A stretch of DNA of 64,000 nt. It comes from Apoderus coryli. Taxonomy: Eukaryota > Arthropoda > Insecta > Coleoptera > Attelabidae. The notes under the pieces are model-generated. The model did no database searches. It was not told the DNA's origin and worked only from the letters and a program-made list of their open reading frames with translations. The DNA lies in the NCBI GenBank assembly GCA_911728435.2, contig OU452214.1, positions 8,558,105 through 8,622,104 of the forward strand. Direction: 5' to 3'. A program made the position numbers and the translations under genes. This document shows, piece by piece, positions 54,173 through 64,000 of this stretch. Within the stretch, counting starts at the first letter, position 1. Each line of letters begins with the position of its first letter.

Positions 54173-54501
54173 ATATAAAAATGATATAACATAAATCAGA
54201 AAATCTGCTTGACAGAAATCTCTCTTGTTACAGAAATTATAAAAGTGAGGTTAACATTTCCTTTACGTAGGGTTACGACGTTGTTTACTAAAGAACCATG
54301 TTTATATTTATGATATTATATATTATTACTACATAATAAGAACCAAAACCGAAAGTAAATAAAATAATCATAGGTTATGAGTTGAGACCACCGTTGCAAA
54401 ATTTATAAATCACGATGTAAAACTGTAACCGCAAACGACGAACGCAAACGCAAACGTCAAGTTTATAAATCACCAGTAAGAGATCATATAGGGATACATA
54501 T

Positions 54502-55370
54502 TAGCTTCGTTCGCGGCCACGATTCTGAATTGGTTCTAGTTTTCTACGCTTGCGCAGTTTCGATTTCGGCGTTCGCGGTGAAAAAATTATCGGACTACTA
54601 GTAATAGAATCAAACAGTTTGGCGTTCGCGGTGAAAAAAGAATCAGTTCATTACCGGTTCTGAATCCATTTTTCATTTCTACGGACTGAGGAGGAACTGT
54701 TGGTTCTGACATGGGCAGTCTAGCTAACCAACAATTATACACTGGTTATATTTGTTTATATGGTTTATCCTTGTAGGTATATAAGGAGATTGTCTTTCTA
54801 ACGACAATGATAAAGGTTTTAGACAGTGGCAGTTACTACAAAAAAGAAGACATCCAAGAAAGAGTAGAATAGGGGATGAAGGATTTTATTTTTTCAGGTA
54901 GATAGATCTGAGTATTATAAATAAAAGCAGAAATGTTTTGTGTCTGTTATTTTTGAGGTTTTACTTTTTATTTCTTAGTGACAGTGACGTCCTGAAAAAA
55001 TTGAAAATAACAAAAATAAAATAAGTTTTAATTAAACAACGTTTCTTGTTTCCATTACTTTATTAAAATGTTATTTGCGGGACAATATCTTCATAATAGG
55101 GATAATATTTGAATGAACTGGACTGAACAGTGATTAAAGATTGAACACGTCAACATAAAAATCGAAAATATATCTCAAATTTCTTCAAATGTCTAACTTT
55201 TATTAACAACTTTTGCACGACAACAACAAGAACATACAACGTAAAATTAAAATATTCCGGCATCCAGCTATTCGATTCTATTTTGGTTCTATTTTGCGTT
55301 CGCGGTGATTACAGTTATGAGCGCATTTCGAACTGCGCCTGCGCTTTAAAACCAGCCGCGAACGAAGCTA
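54502..55370. mobile_element. MITE-like element with 16-bp perfect inverted ends
   Basis: tagcttcgttcgcggc (54502-54517) and gccgcgaacgaagcta (55355-55370). Inside, ggcgttcgcggtgaaaaa occurs twice (about 54567 and 54620), with a related copy inverted near 55297, so subterminal repeats are likely. Non-coding, about 870 bp. Target duplication not clear. Confidence 0.65.
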
Positions 55371-56179
55371 TTATTCTGCTTGACATAAAGATACCTGAGA
55401 AAACGTTTCTGTACCTTCGCGCTGCGCAGTCAGATGAATTTTAGGTGACAAGGTGTCACTACTCTAGCGATGTTGCCAGGTTGGTATCTATTCACTATAT
55501 CGACTGATAGAATAAACAATACAATTTTATGATATTATAAATTTATAGAGTGGATGTAATTATTATACCATTGCAGGTGGTGGGGAGTAAAATGCTCAGT
55601 ATGGAAGGTTAGGTAGCAGGCAGGGATGTGTTGTAAGCGTGTAATAGTGATGATCAGGAAGAGTTAATAAAGAAGGGTGAGTGTAGAAAGCAGGATTGAG
55701 ATGAAACGTAGTAGGCACATAGTTGATATATTAGTTCGATAGAAGGCTTTGTTAATCATTGCAGGAGTTTGGGAGTAATATGCTGAGTATGGAAAGTTAG
55801 GTAGCAGGCAAGGATGTGTTGTCCTAACAATGACTGCTATCGAACCAATTCACACAAATATACATCACATAAATACAACAAATAGGTGTATAACCTAGTG
55901 TAGCATTTACATTAAACGGCCAAAAATTAAGCAGCAAATATTTAACCGTTTCAACATAATATGTGTGTTTTAAACCTGGCAAGACCACACAGTTTGCGTT
56001 CTATTGAGTAGATATGACATTAACATAACTGAGCCTGTTTGGGAAAATCGAATTTAAGGAATTTATGCAAAAGTATACAATGATCCACCTTGTCAAAGGC
56101 TTTTGCACAATCTGTGTAAATCACATCTAATTGTGCTTTATCATCTATATCTATGACCTTCGCAGTCTGTTCCATGAAG
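55371..56179. other. Gene-free stretch with a short direct repeat
   Basis: A segment at about 55568-55640 (gcaggtggtggggagtaaaatgct region) recurs at 55762-55820 with some changes; both contain ggttaggtagcaggca-like words. No protein seen. Confidence 0.4.
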
Positions 56180-56412
56180 AGCAGTGTTGTTATTGCAATT
56201 ACAATTGTAGCAAATCTATTACTTTTTCTATCGTCTATTACTTTTTATGGATTCTATTACTTTTTTATTACTTTCAAATTTGAAAAAAAATTTTCTTGTC
56301 AAAATCATTAACTTTATACATTTTTCTACTAATTATCATCTCTTTCTAAAATATTAGAATATTAGATAATATTCCAAATCAGTTAGCTTCAACATAGCTT
56401 CCTATATTATAT
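56180..56412. repeat. Right arm, first part, of the long inverted repeat
   Basis: Inverted partner of 52470-52720. Cut at about 56412 by the LINE. Confidence 0.72.
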
Positions 56413-56427
56413 AATAGCTCAGGCGTC

Positions 56428-58638
56428 GTGACTTTTTCAGTGCTTCATGCGAACGTTCAGTGTTTAAGAAATAAAATTTTGGATTTTGAAATGGTTCTCA
56501 AAGACCAACTATTTGATTGCTTGTGTATAAACGAGCACTGGTTGAATGTAAATGAATTTTCTATTACAGGTTGTGGGGATTACAGGGCTGTCGCGGGTTT
56601 CTGTAGAACTGCAAAGTATCATGGAGGTGTAGGAATATACCTAAAAAACAATGTTGAGTACCGAGTTCTGAATATCTCCGGAAATTCGGAAGAGGTGCAC
56701 TGTGAGGCTGCGGGAATTTTCCTAAAAACCTTTTCTACCCACATTGTCACTATTTATAGATCGCCAAATGGAGATCTCTGTCGGTTTTTTGAGATTATGG
56801 CTAGGATACTGGAGAGTATAAAATTGTCCCAGAGTGTCATTGTCACGAGAGACTTTAATGTCCATTTTGAATCGGCTGATCCAAGAGCGGCCGACCTGTG
56901 TGATTTTTTTCGGGCTTATGGCTTGCATGGCCCTGTGTCTTTTCCAACTCGAGGTAGTGCGTGTCTGGATAATGTATTCACAAATATAAATGTTAACCCC
57001 ACAACATTCAAACCTTTTAATTTACATCATCTGTCCGATCACGATGGCATTTCTTTCACCTTTGAAGGCCGCACTTCCCCGACGGAGCCTGTTGCAAAAA
57101 TTAGTTACAGACCCATAACTCAATACGGACTTTTTAACTTGTACAATCGAATCGAGAATATTAATTGGGACTTTGTCGATGATAAAAATATAAGCATTGA
57201 TAGTAGATTTCTAACGTTTACTAATATCATTGCAAATACAGCTGAAAGTTGTTTTCCTCTTAAATCTAAAACAGTCACTGCTGGATCAGCGCTGGGTCGC
57301 ATAAATTGGTTCAGCGATAATTTGCACAGGATGAGAGATCTGCTATGCACCATGCATTTGATTCATAAATCGGATTCTCAGTCTGTATCTAAAGTCGCCT
57401 TGAGACACTATAAAAAACAATATCGAGCTGAACTTTCTAAGGCCAAAAGAAGGGCTTATGAGGAGTATATTGCATCCGCTATTAATAGGCCTGCTGCTGT
57501 GTGGAGACTGGTCAAGGATTGGGAATCAACTCCAAATCTCGGGACAGCTGAGAACTTGACTGCGCATATTTTAAATGACTACTTTACAACTGCGGCTGAT
57601 GATATCATAAAACAGCTACCAGCCACATCGGTCACTTTTGAGAAATATATGTCTCCCACTAGAGCTGCTGGATTTAGTTTGAGAACGGTAACCTTTAATG
57701 AAGTACGTGAAAAACTATCAGGTATGAAAAACACAAAAAGCTCGGATTGTTATGAGCTTAATGTTAGGATTATTGGGACTTTAAAGAATCTGCTAGTGGT
57801 GCCGCTTACTAAGTTGATAAACCATTGCATTGGTGACGCTGTATTTCCGGCGGTCTTGAAGGAGGCAAGGGTTATTCCAATGTACAAAAATAAAGGATCG
57901 GTTGATGATCCCAGTAACTATCGACCAATATCGATCTTGCCAATTTTTTCGAAAATCCTTGAGTCTATTATTAAAAATCAAATAACTGAATATTTTGAAG
58001 CAAATAATCTCTTTATGCAAGGTCAATATGGCTTTCGTAATAAGAGATCTACTACTCTTGCAATTAATAACCTTTTGGAATATGTTTCGGATGGCATGGA
58101 GCGGGGCTGTGACACCTTTGCTTCCTTTTATGACCTCACTAAGGCTTTTGACTGTGTCTCACACGAGATACTTCTTCAGAAACTCTCTTACTATAACTTT
58201 GATGTTGACAGTGTTGCCTTGGTTGGCTCTTATCTCAGCGATCGTTTTCAGCACGTTTTGTATGGGGGACGATACTCGGAGAGACGAAGGGTTGGACGGG
58301 GTGTGCCCCAGGGGTCGGTTTTGGGACCTTTATTGTTTTTAATATACGTAAATGATTTATACAAATTTCAAGAAGAGTCAAATATAATCCTCTTTGCTGA
58401 CGACACAACTAGTCTGATTAGATATCGACCAAACGACCCTTTAGGGGAGTTGGTTAATGTTGTTGAGACTGACATAGGCAATTGGTTTCTGGCAAATGAA
58501 CTGAGCTTGAATCAGGCTAAAACTCAGAGCATGAACTTTACATTGCGTTCTGCGCCTATCGATCTTCAGAGCGATGTTCGCGTGAAGTTCCTTGGGGTTC
58601 ATCTTGATCCTAAATTAACCTGGGAGAGTCATGTTTGA
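56428..58638 (+). pseudogene. LINE ORF2: APE endonuclease and reverse transcriptase
   Basis: 736 residues open, but the first codon is GTG and no ATG fits, so the 5' end is missing. APE endonuclease: SVLHANVQCLRNK (3-15), INEHWL (34-39), YRSPNG (110-115), RDFNVHF (140-146, where D/N are usual), LSDHDGISF (201-209). RT: ARVIPMYKNKGSVDDPSNYR (about 474-493), FYDLTKAFDCVSHEIL (about 563-578), GVPQGSVLGPLLF (about 620-632), FADDT (about 650-654). The C-terminus goes out of frame at 58638 (VKFLGVHLDPKLTWESH). The group is Jockey/CR1-like; the exact clade is not settled. Confidence 0.85.
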
Positions 58639-59203
58639 GAACTTGGGTGCTCGCTGTCCAGGGTCATATATCTGATCAGAAGGCTTGCGCAGAGTGTTTC
58701 AATCGCCAGTCTGTTGACGGTATATCATGGTTATTTTGTTTCCCGTATGTCGTATGGTATTTTGAACTGGGGACATAGTTCCCATGCAATGAAAATCTTC
58801 AAGCTACAGAGGAGATGTTTACGTACAATGTTGGGGCTCGGTTGGCGTGACTGTTGTAAAAAGTATTTTGTTGAACATGGACTACTTACTTTGCCTTCCT
58901 TGTAAGTACATCTTAAACTGTCTTGGCTACATTCGAACCAATGCCTCGCATTTCACTCTACACTCTGATATGCATAATTATGGTACGCGAAATCGCAATG
59001 ACATATTGCCTGAGTTTCACCGCCTTTTGAGGACTAGGAAAGGTTCTGACTATTATTGTGTCAAATTTTATAATAAGCTGCCGTCTCACATAAAGAACCT
59101 TGGTGAAGTCCAATTTACCAAATGTATTAAATCATTTTTGATATCTCAAGCTTTTTATACCTTTGAGGACTATTTCAGAAGCGATATTGTAAGATTTTTT
59201 TAG
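58639..59203 (+). pseudogene. C-terminal part of LINE ORF2
   Basis: 58714-58905 gives TVYHGYFVSRMSYGILNWGH and FKLQRRCLRTMLGL; after another shift 58905-59203 gives HNYGTRNRNDILPEFHRLLR, KFYNKLPSHIKNLGEVQF and AFYTFEDYF, the usual end of this type of LINE protein. At least two frame changes. Confidence 0.75.
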
Positions 59204-59330
59204 ATTTTAGTTTGTTTTATGTGCTATTTTAAATTTGTTTGTAAGCCTTTCTTTGTTGCTGTAACTTTGATTAATTTTTGTTATTTTTTGACGTACTATA
59301 CATGTTTTGTAACATAAGATGGTGAATAAA

Positions 59331-59332
59331 TA

Positions 59333-59365
<33 letters not shown>
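59331..59365. repeat. (TATC)n microsatellite, LINE tail
   Basis: About eight units directly after gatggtgaataaata. CR1/L2-type LINEs often end in such simple repeats rather than poly(A). Confidence 0.85.
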
Positions 59366-59366
<1 letters not shown>

Positions 59367-59389
59367 ATATGGTCGGCGGGAACATATTG

Positions 59390-59600
59390 CATTACATCAT
59401 TACACATTACACCTATATTCGGGGAATTACCCATGGCGAGTAAATTGGAATTACGTGTTTTAGTGATATTATATTTATTGCGTTTATTTATTAATAGGTA
59501 TATTGTGTTTTAATTATGGATAAGTAAGTAACACATACTTATTAATAAGTAAAAATTATTATTTATATAATTTACAGTTAACATTAGAGCCACAGCCTAA
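59390..59600. repeat. Right arm, second part, of the long inverted repeat
   Basis: Inverted partner of 52250-52450. Confidence 0.72.
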
Positions 59601-61003
59601 AAAAATGCATAGCTAATAGAGAAGCGCAAGAGACCAAAAAAACTGTCGTTTTATTTTTTAGGTTTGTGATCAGAAAACAGAGAGCTGCATAACAAATCTT
59701 AGTCATTATCGACATTTTTAAAAAAATCTTGATACAAATAAAATAAAACATCGTCGTTTGTGCTATGTCATGCGCCCTAGATCCTACATCTAAACACAGT
59801 TTAATACGGTTAGAAATGTGATCTAAATGTTTGGCTTCTCTCTTGTTTTCCTTTTGTTGTCATATATCTTTCTTTTCTAGGGAAATATCTGTGACCGGTT
59901 TACGATAATAGGTGCTTTCTTTCGCTAAAAACGCATTTTCTGATTCATCCCCACTTTAGCGCCCATCGCGATCCAGATCCGTAATCCCCTTGCCTCTCCG
60001 GAACTTAAAAAATATGATTCGTTTCATTCGAACATAAAATTCTAACCTCTGAACCTTTCTAAAATGTCATATTTATAAACAAACACGTTATAGAAAAAAG
60101 AAAAGTTCTAGTCTAAATAGGTTATGCCTTTTTAGACTCGAACTTTTAGGTTAAACTTATCGAGCGTTTTTCTTTTCTAATCTATAGCAATGAAAAGAAT
60201 CACGATTCAGAATCCAACAAATCATGAATAATAAATCCGGATCAATAAAACTAGCGAAATAAAGCAGCTATTTATCAGAGATATGAACTATCTCTGGATA
60301 TTATTAATATAAGATTGTTATGAGGATTGTTCCCACAAGCGTCAAAAACAGTCTGGATTCTGAGCATAGCGTTGTTGACGTGCGGTTTAATTGGTTTGCG
60401 CAGAATCCTGACTGATTCTGACGCTTGTGAAAACAAACTTATAATGTATTTCTATTTGTTACATTTCTATTACTTTTTAAACATAAATCTATTACGTTTA
60501 TTACAAATACACACCATTTTCTATTACTAAAAATTTTTAGCCAGCAACAACACTGTTTGGGCTTAATCTTCATAGATTGATAGTGTTTAGTAGTTCTTTA
60601 TTTGGTTTTACAAAAAGCGTTGTATATGTGATTGTTAAAAATGTTGCGACTGCAAAGATTTCTTGTAACAAAATCGAAAATATAGCAAGAATTCATGATA
60701 ATAGACCTAGAAAAAGGATTTAGTCTACATGATGATAGGCGTTTTATTGATTTTTTGTCTAAATAAAGACCTATGATTTGTTTTATAGATACACTAATAT
60801 TATTACAATTCTCTATGCATACATAGCTAAGTAAGTATCTATCTATTAATAATTTACAGTTTAAAGTGGTAGATACTTAGGTTGCTACCATTGTTTACAA
60901 ATTTTGATCCCACTCAAAAATGATATTTGTTAAAATGTCTTAAATTAAATGCACCTGAAAATCATAATACAACCATAACTTAACCTCTTTTAATTTTTTT
61001 ATT
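59601..61003. other. Gene-free stretch
   Basis: AT-rich. Contains a hairpin (60336-60427) and a partial third copy of the arm sequence (60440-60560, with tattactttt and caacaacactg words). No protein seen. Confidence 0.4.
60336..60427. repeat. Hairpin with 31-base arms
   Basis: The arms 60336-60366 (caagcgtcaaaaacagtctg...) and 60397-60427 pair with about five mismatches around a 30-base loop. It could be a small foldback remnant or a miRNA-like hairpin; nothing here supports a mature small RNA. Confidence 0.6.
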
Positions 61004-61450
61004 AGGGTTATTCTTTCGTACTGAACTAAGTGAACAATCTGAAAATTGTCAGTTCATTCACGATTGTGCGTATTCTTTCGACATCGGTCACTTCTAACAA
61101 ACTGATTAAAATTCCTACCCTCCTTACCGCTTACTGATCAACCTCTAGGTACCGGTTAGTTCGTTCAGTTAACAGTTAACCTCTAAAAGTATTGAATACT
61201 GAGAGATAATAATTGGCATATGATTTCGAATCAAACCAATAAATTGTAAAAGTTTAAAACATGGATAATAATATCATGGAAGATATAATTTTCCAGTTTT
61301 CAGAGCAGATTTGGTTGTTTTCGAGGTTAAGTGAAAGACAATCACAAAAAAGATGATCTTTCTGTTTCGCCAAATATTCAGTTCAGTATAATCACATTCA
61401 GTTTAATCACATTCACTTGTTCAGACCAATCACTACGAAAGAATAACCCT
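61004..61450. mobile_element. MITE-like element with 17-bp perfect inverted ends
   Basis: agggttattctttcgta (61004-61020) and tacgaaagaataaccct (61434-61450), 447 bp. No coding sequence. Inside, further words are inverted (ctgaac near the left end, ttcagt near the right). The target duplication cannot be fixed by eye. Confidence 0.7.
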
Positions 61451-62361
61451 TATGTTATTGAATGAAGAAAGATAAAAAACTCATGCATGCATTGAATAGA
61501 CTGAGACAGAACGATCATAGAAACACCTTTCAAGTTGTCCATCATTCGCTTCTCTATCGCCCCGTCGCTCATGTTCAGCTAGACACGAAAAATACCGAAT
61601 CTGGTTACAGAGTAGGAAATAGCGAAGCGAAGGGAATCTCTATCGCTATTTTGTTACAGAGTGCCGCTCCAGGTCTCTATATGAAGATTTAAGGGAATTT
61701 CGGATTTCATGAATCATTATGAATAACGTGTGCTAACCACCATTCGTGGCGTTGCTAAACACTATCCCTATTTATTACTCGTAATCGGAGACTCTCTATG
61801 TTTGTAACCTAAAAATTCGATTTTGTCATTTTTCTTTTGTGTTCTGTATTTTTTATTTATTTTAAAATAAACTTTATTTAGACAATAATAAAACATCATT
61901 ATTAACAATTTAATAATAATAAGAATAAACTCCTACCCTACATTATCTACATAATCCACCAACATTAAATTAAGTAACAAAACAATAATTCATTTTACAT
62001 GCCTATTGAAAAAAATCTTTAAATGTTTTATACATTTAAATCTATTTGTAAATAATAAACAAAACCATGAAACCGGCTAATATAGTATGTGGAAACAACA
62101 AATTATTGTTATGGTAGTCAGTAATAATAATAATAACATAGTAGTCAAAGAAATGGGAGTAGCAATCACACATGATAATACACTCGGAACGGAATAACCA
62201 ACGATATAATATATTATATGGTTAGTAATAATTAACAAGACCAACGATACAAACTGTTCTTATAATTATCAGCAAGAAAGAACTAAAGAAATCTCATGAT
62301 GTCAATATCTAGATGAGTAAATAATTCAAGTGAAAATTGTACAAATCAAGTACTTACTTCT
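61451..62361. other. Gene-free stretch upstream of the next gene
   Basis: A short frame at 61462-61692 has no motif. From 61860 it is very AT-rich. No promoter could be fixed, but ttacttctag at 62352-62361 is a plausible acceptor for the exon that follows. Confidence 0.4.
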
Positions 62362-62416
62362 AGAAGTAACTTTAAAATCAGCATCAGAAGGACTCTGTAA
62401 TGACTTGAAATACGAA

Positions 62417-62688
62417 ATGGAACAAGTGTATATTAAAGGAGAATCAGATATTGGTTGTTTGAATTCCAATGGAACGGTTCAATATTTAAATATAAAAACA
62501 GAAACATCCAGTGATGAAATTAATTATGATGCCGACGAACAAAAAATTAAAATGGAAGAGGAAAATGTTGATTACGATTACTCGCTACAAATTAAGACTG
62601 AAGAATTAATTATTAAACATGAAGAACAGGTTGATGTATTACCCATGAGCATTGGTAGAGATTTAGAGGATAATGATTATAGCATAAG
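62417..62688 (+). CDS. First coding exon of an acidic nuclear-type protein
   Basis: ATG at 62417 (MEQVYIKGESDIGCLNSNG), 90 codons, ends AG|gtaagt at 62688. It is acidic, with several V/I-K-x-E words (YIKGE, NIKTE, QIKTE, IIKHE), typical sumoylation sites, as seen in the N-terminal regions of many insect zinc-finger proteins. The frame is open upstream to 62330 without an ATG. An acceptor at 62361 would put 55 bases of leader in this exon. The zinc-finger exons would lie beyond the window. Confidence 0.6.
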
Positions 62689-62845
62689 GTAAGTACATAC
62701 TGATTATCACAATATAGGTACTTAGCCCTTTTGTAGAATAATTTCATCTCAAATTCGACTATCCCAATTTGTGTAATTTAATTTTTGGCATATCTGCTAG
62801 AAAAATATGTAAGAATTTATGATACGAAAATAATTGTATTTTTAG

Positions 62846-62904
62846 AGTCAAAACTGGCCGTAGCAAAAGAAAAGTCGCAATGGGAAAAAATAAGGCCGAA
62901 AAAG
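62846..62904 (+). CDS. Second exon of the same gene
   Basis: Between tttttag| (62845) and |gtaaat (62905), with phase matching the first exon: R-VKTGRSKRKVAMGKNKAEK, basic, like a nuclear localisation signal. No further exon is recognised before the repeat at 63240. Confidence 0.5.
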
Positions 62905-63239
62905 GTAAATGAAATTTCAATTACAAAACTTAAGAATATAATCTACTAGGACATTATCTGAGGTAGCGTATAATTTTTTTTAATTGATCTAAGAGGGACA
63001 GGAACTAACAGTTTTGTTTTGCATAACCAAATATTTATCTAAAATTTTAGCTTTTTCCTAAATCTAAACCAAAAGAAAGTTCCATAGGAACTTAAACGAA
63101 AAGGCTTTTTCCTCTTTTTTACAAGATCAACTAGCCCTTCTATATGACCAAATTCAAATTGCTTCGATATCTATCTATTAGTAAAGCAAATTACTGAGTG
63201 TAGCGGGCTGGTTTTTACTAAATTTCAGATAACATAATT
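62905..63239. other. Intron-like sequence
   Basis: AT-rich, no recognisable element. It ends where the second copy of the array family begins. Confidence 0.4.
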
Positions 63240-64000
63240 AGCTCTCCATATCATATATGTAATATATGTAAGTATATATGGAGACTATTAGTTTCATGAA
63301 AAAATTTTTTTTTTTAATTTCACCGGAAATACTTGTTTTTGGTCATTTTATACATAAATAAGTAGTTTTAAAAAAATGTCTGTCTGTCTGTATCCACGAA
63401 AACGCAAAAACCGCTTACCAGATTTTAACCAAATTTGGTACAAAAATACTATTGGACATGGCAAGGAGCTGATTAGATTTTGGGAAACATTGAGCGTAGG
63501 CAAAGGGTTTAAAAGAGGGTTCAAAAATTAAAAAAATTCATAGTTCTTAAACTGATCCGAAATACTGCATAATTTTTTACGCATTTAATTGAATAATAAT
63601 AACCTAAAATATTGAACATAAAATATTAGACCACATTGGCGTTCGAAAATAGTGTTAAATGGGGTAAAAAAGATTAAAAAAAAACGTATTTCTTAAAAAT
63701 AGCAGAAATATTAACTAGTTATTTATAGTTTTGATAGAATATAACCTATAAAATGTGTCATGAATAACTTACTTTCATAGGCGTTCGTAAATAGTGGAAA
63801 AGGGGTCAAAACATAAAAAATATATATTTCCTAAACTTATTCGAAATATGGAATAATTTTTCATAGTTGTGATACAATATAAGCTAAAAAGTATTCCATA
63901 AAAGAATTGGTTCACACAGGCGTTCGAAAATAGTTTAAAAAAAGGGTCAAAAACGAAAAAAAAATGTTTCTCAAATATACCAGAAAAATTGGCTAATTAT
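63240..64000 (+). repeat. Second copy of the array element family
   Basis: 63240-63540 is the inverted copy of 50040-50375 (terminal ctctccatatca, the CTGT-type microsatellite, ttggtacaaaaatactattg). From 63640 the marks ggcgttcgaaaatagtg (63641), gcgttcgtaaatagtgg (63781) and gcgttcgaaaatagttt (63921) appear as at 46922. It continues past the window. The shared end ctctccatat at about 63242 is probably the true terminus. Confidence 0.78.

Larger units (their letters stand above)
56413..59366 (+). mobile_element. EN-RT LINE, 5'-truncated, inserted in the inverted-repeat arm
   Basis: It starts inside the endonuclease domain and ends with a (TATC)n tail. Splitting of the right arm (56180-56412 and 59390-59600) proves insertion after the arm was formed. 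ORF2 only. Two or three frame breaks lie in the last quarter. Confidence 0.82.

Noticed and set aside
60336..60427. Hairpin as a miRNA precursor
   Set aside because: Long arms with scattered mismatches, AT-rich repeat surroundings and no evidence of a mature product; kept only as a repeat.

Overview
This is a stretch of nuclear DNA from an insect. The evidence is the AT-rich sequence, GT-AG introns, fragments of eukaryotic housekeeping genes (EIF1AD, a DDX28-like helicase, a CAP-like domain), a C2H2 zinc-finger gene and a dense load of animal transposable elements. A beetle would fit the style of the repeats and zinc fingers, but the order is not proven. Nothing bacterial, no CRISPR and no tRNA or rRNA gene was seen.

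Layout. 0-5 kb: a decayed foldback element, a broken two-exon C2H2 gene (2063-2680) and a defective Gypsy copy called C1 here (3142-5350). 5-10.5 kb: Gypsy element A on the minus strand with a clean 5-bp target duplication. 10.5-19 kb: three nested layers. A multi-exon gene with a DDE-type transposase look (copy 1) was entered by a foldback element (11332-16619), which was entered by Gypsy element B (11476-16132). 19-26 kb: a THAP-domain remnant between 105-bp inverted repeats, two hammerhead-like motifs, an inverted-repeat element and empty sequence. 26.4-32 kb: Gypsy copy C2 beside a broken DDX28-like helicase, then an intact EIF1AD gene and a CAP-like pseudogene. 32.6-39.3 kb: DDE gene copy 2, entered by Gypsy element D (33120-38404), which has identical LTRs and one intact gag-pol frame. 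40-43 kb: two LINE fragments and two inverted-repeat elements. 43.5-52 kb: a minus-strand zinc-finger gene with 17 regularly repeated fingers plus N-terminal ones; its 5.8-kb intron holds a foldback element and a large palindromic array. 52-60 kb: a long inverted repeat whose right arm was split by an EN-RT LINE, a Myb/SANT-like remnant and a 16-bp TIR element. 60-64 kb: a hairpin, a 17-bp TIR element, the first exons of another gene and a second copy of the array family.

The most interesting signal is a recurrent motif at eleven sites in at least four repeat families. It reads CUGANGA, one extra base, a stem, GAAAC and a self-complementary ACAUGU or ACGU, with flanking stem-I pairing at the better copies. 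This is the architecture of hammerhead ribozymes with a very short stem III, known from Penelope-like elements and retrozymes. Here it sits in the arms of foldback elements, two of which have 12-bp target duplications. The other activity is ordinary: waves of insertion that can be ordered by LTR divergence (A oldest, B young, D newest) and by nesting.
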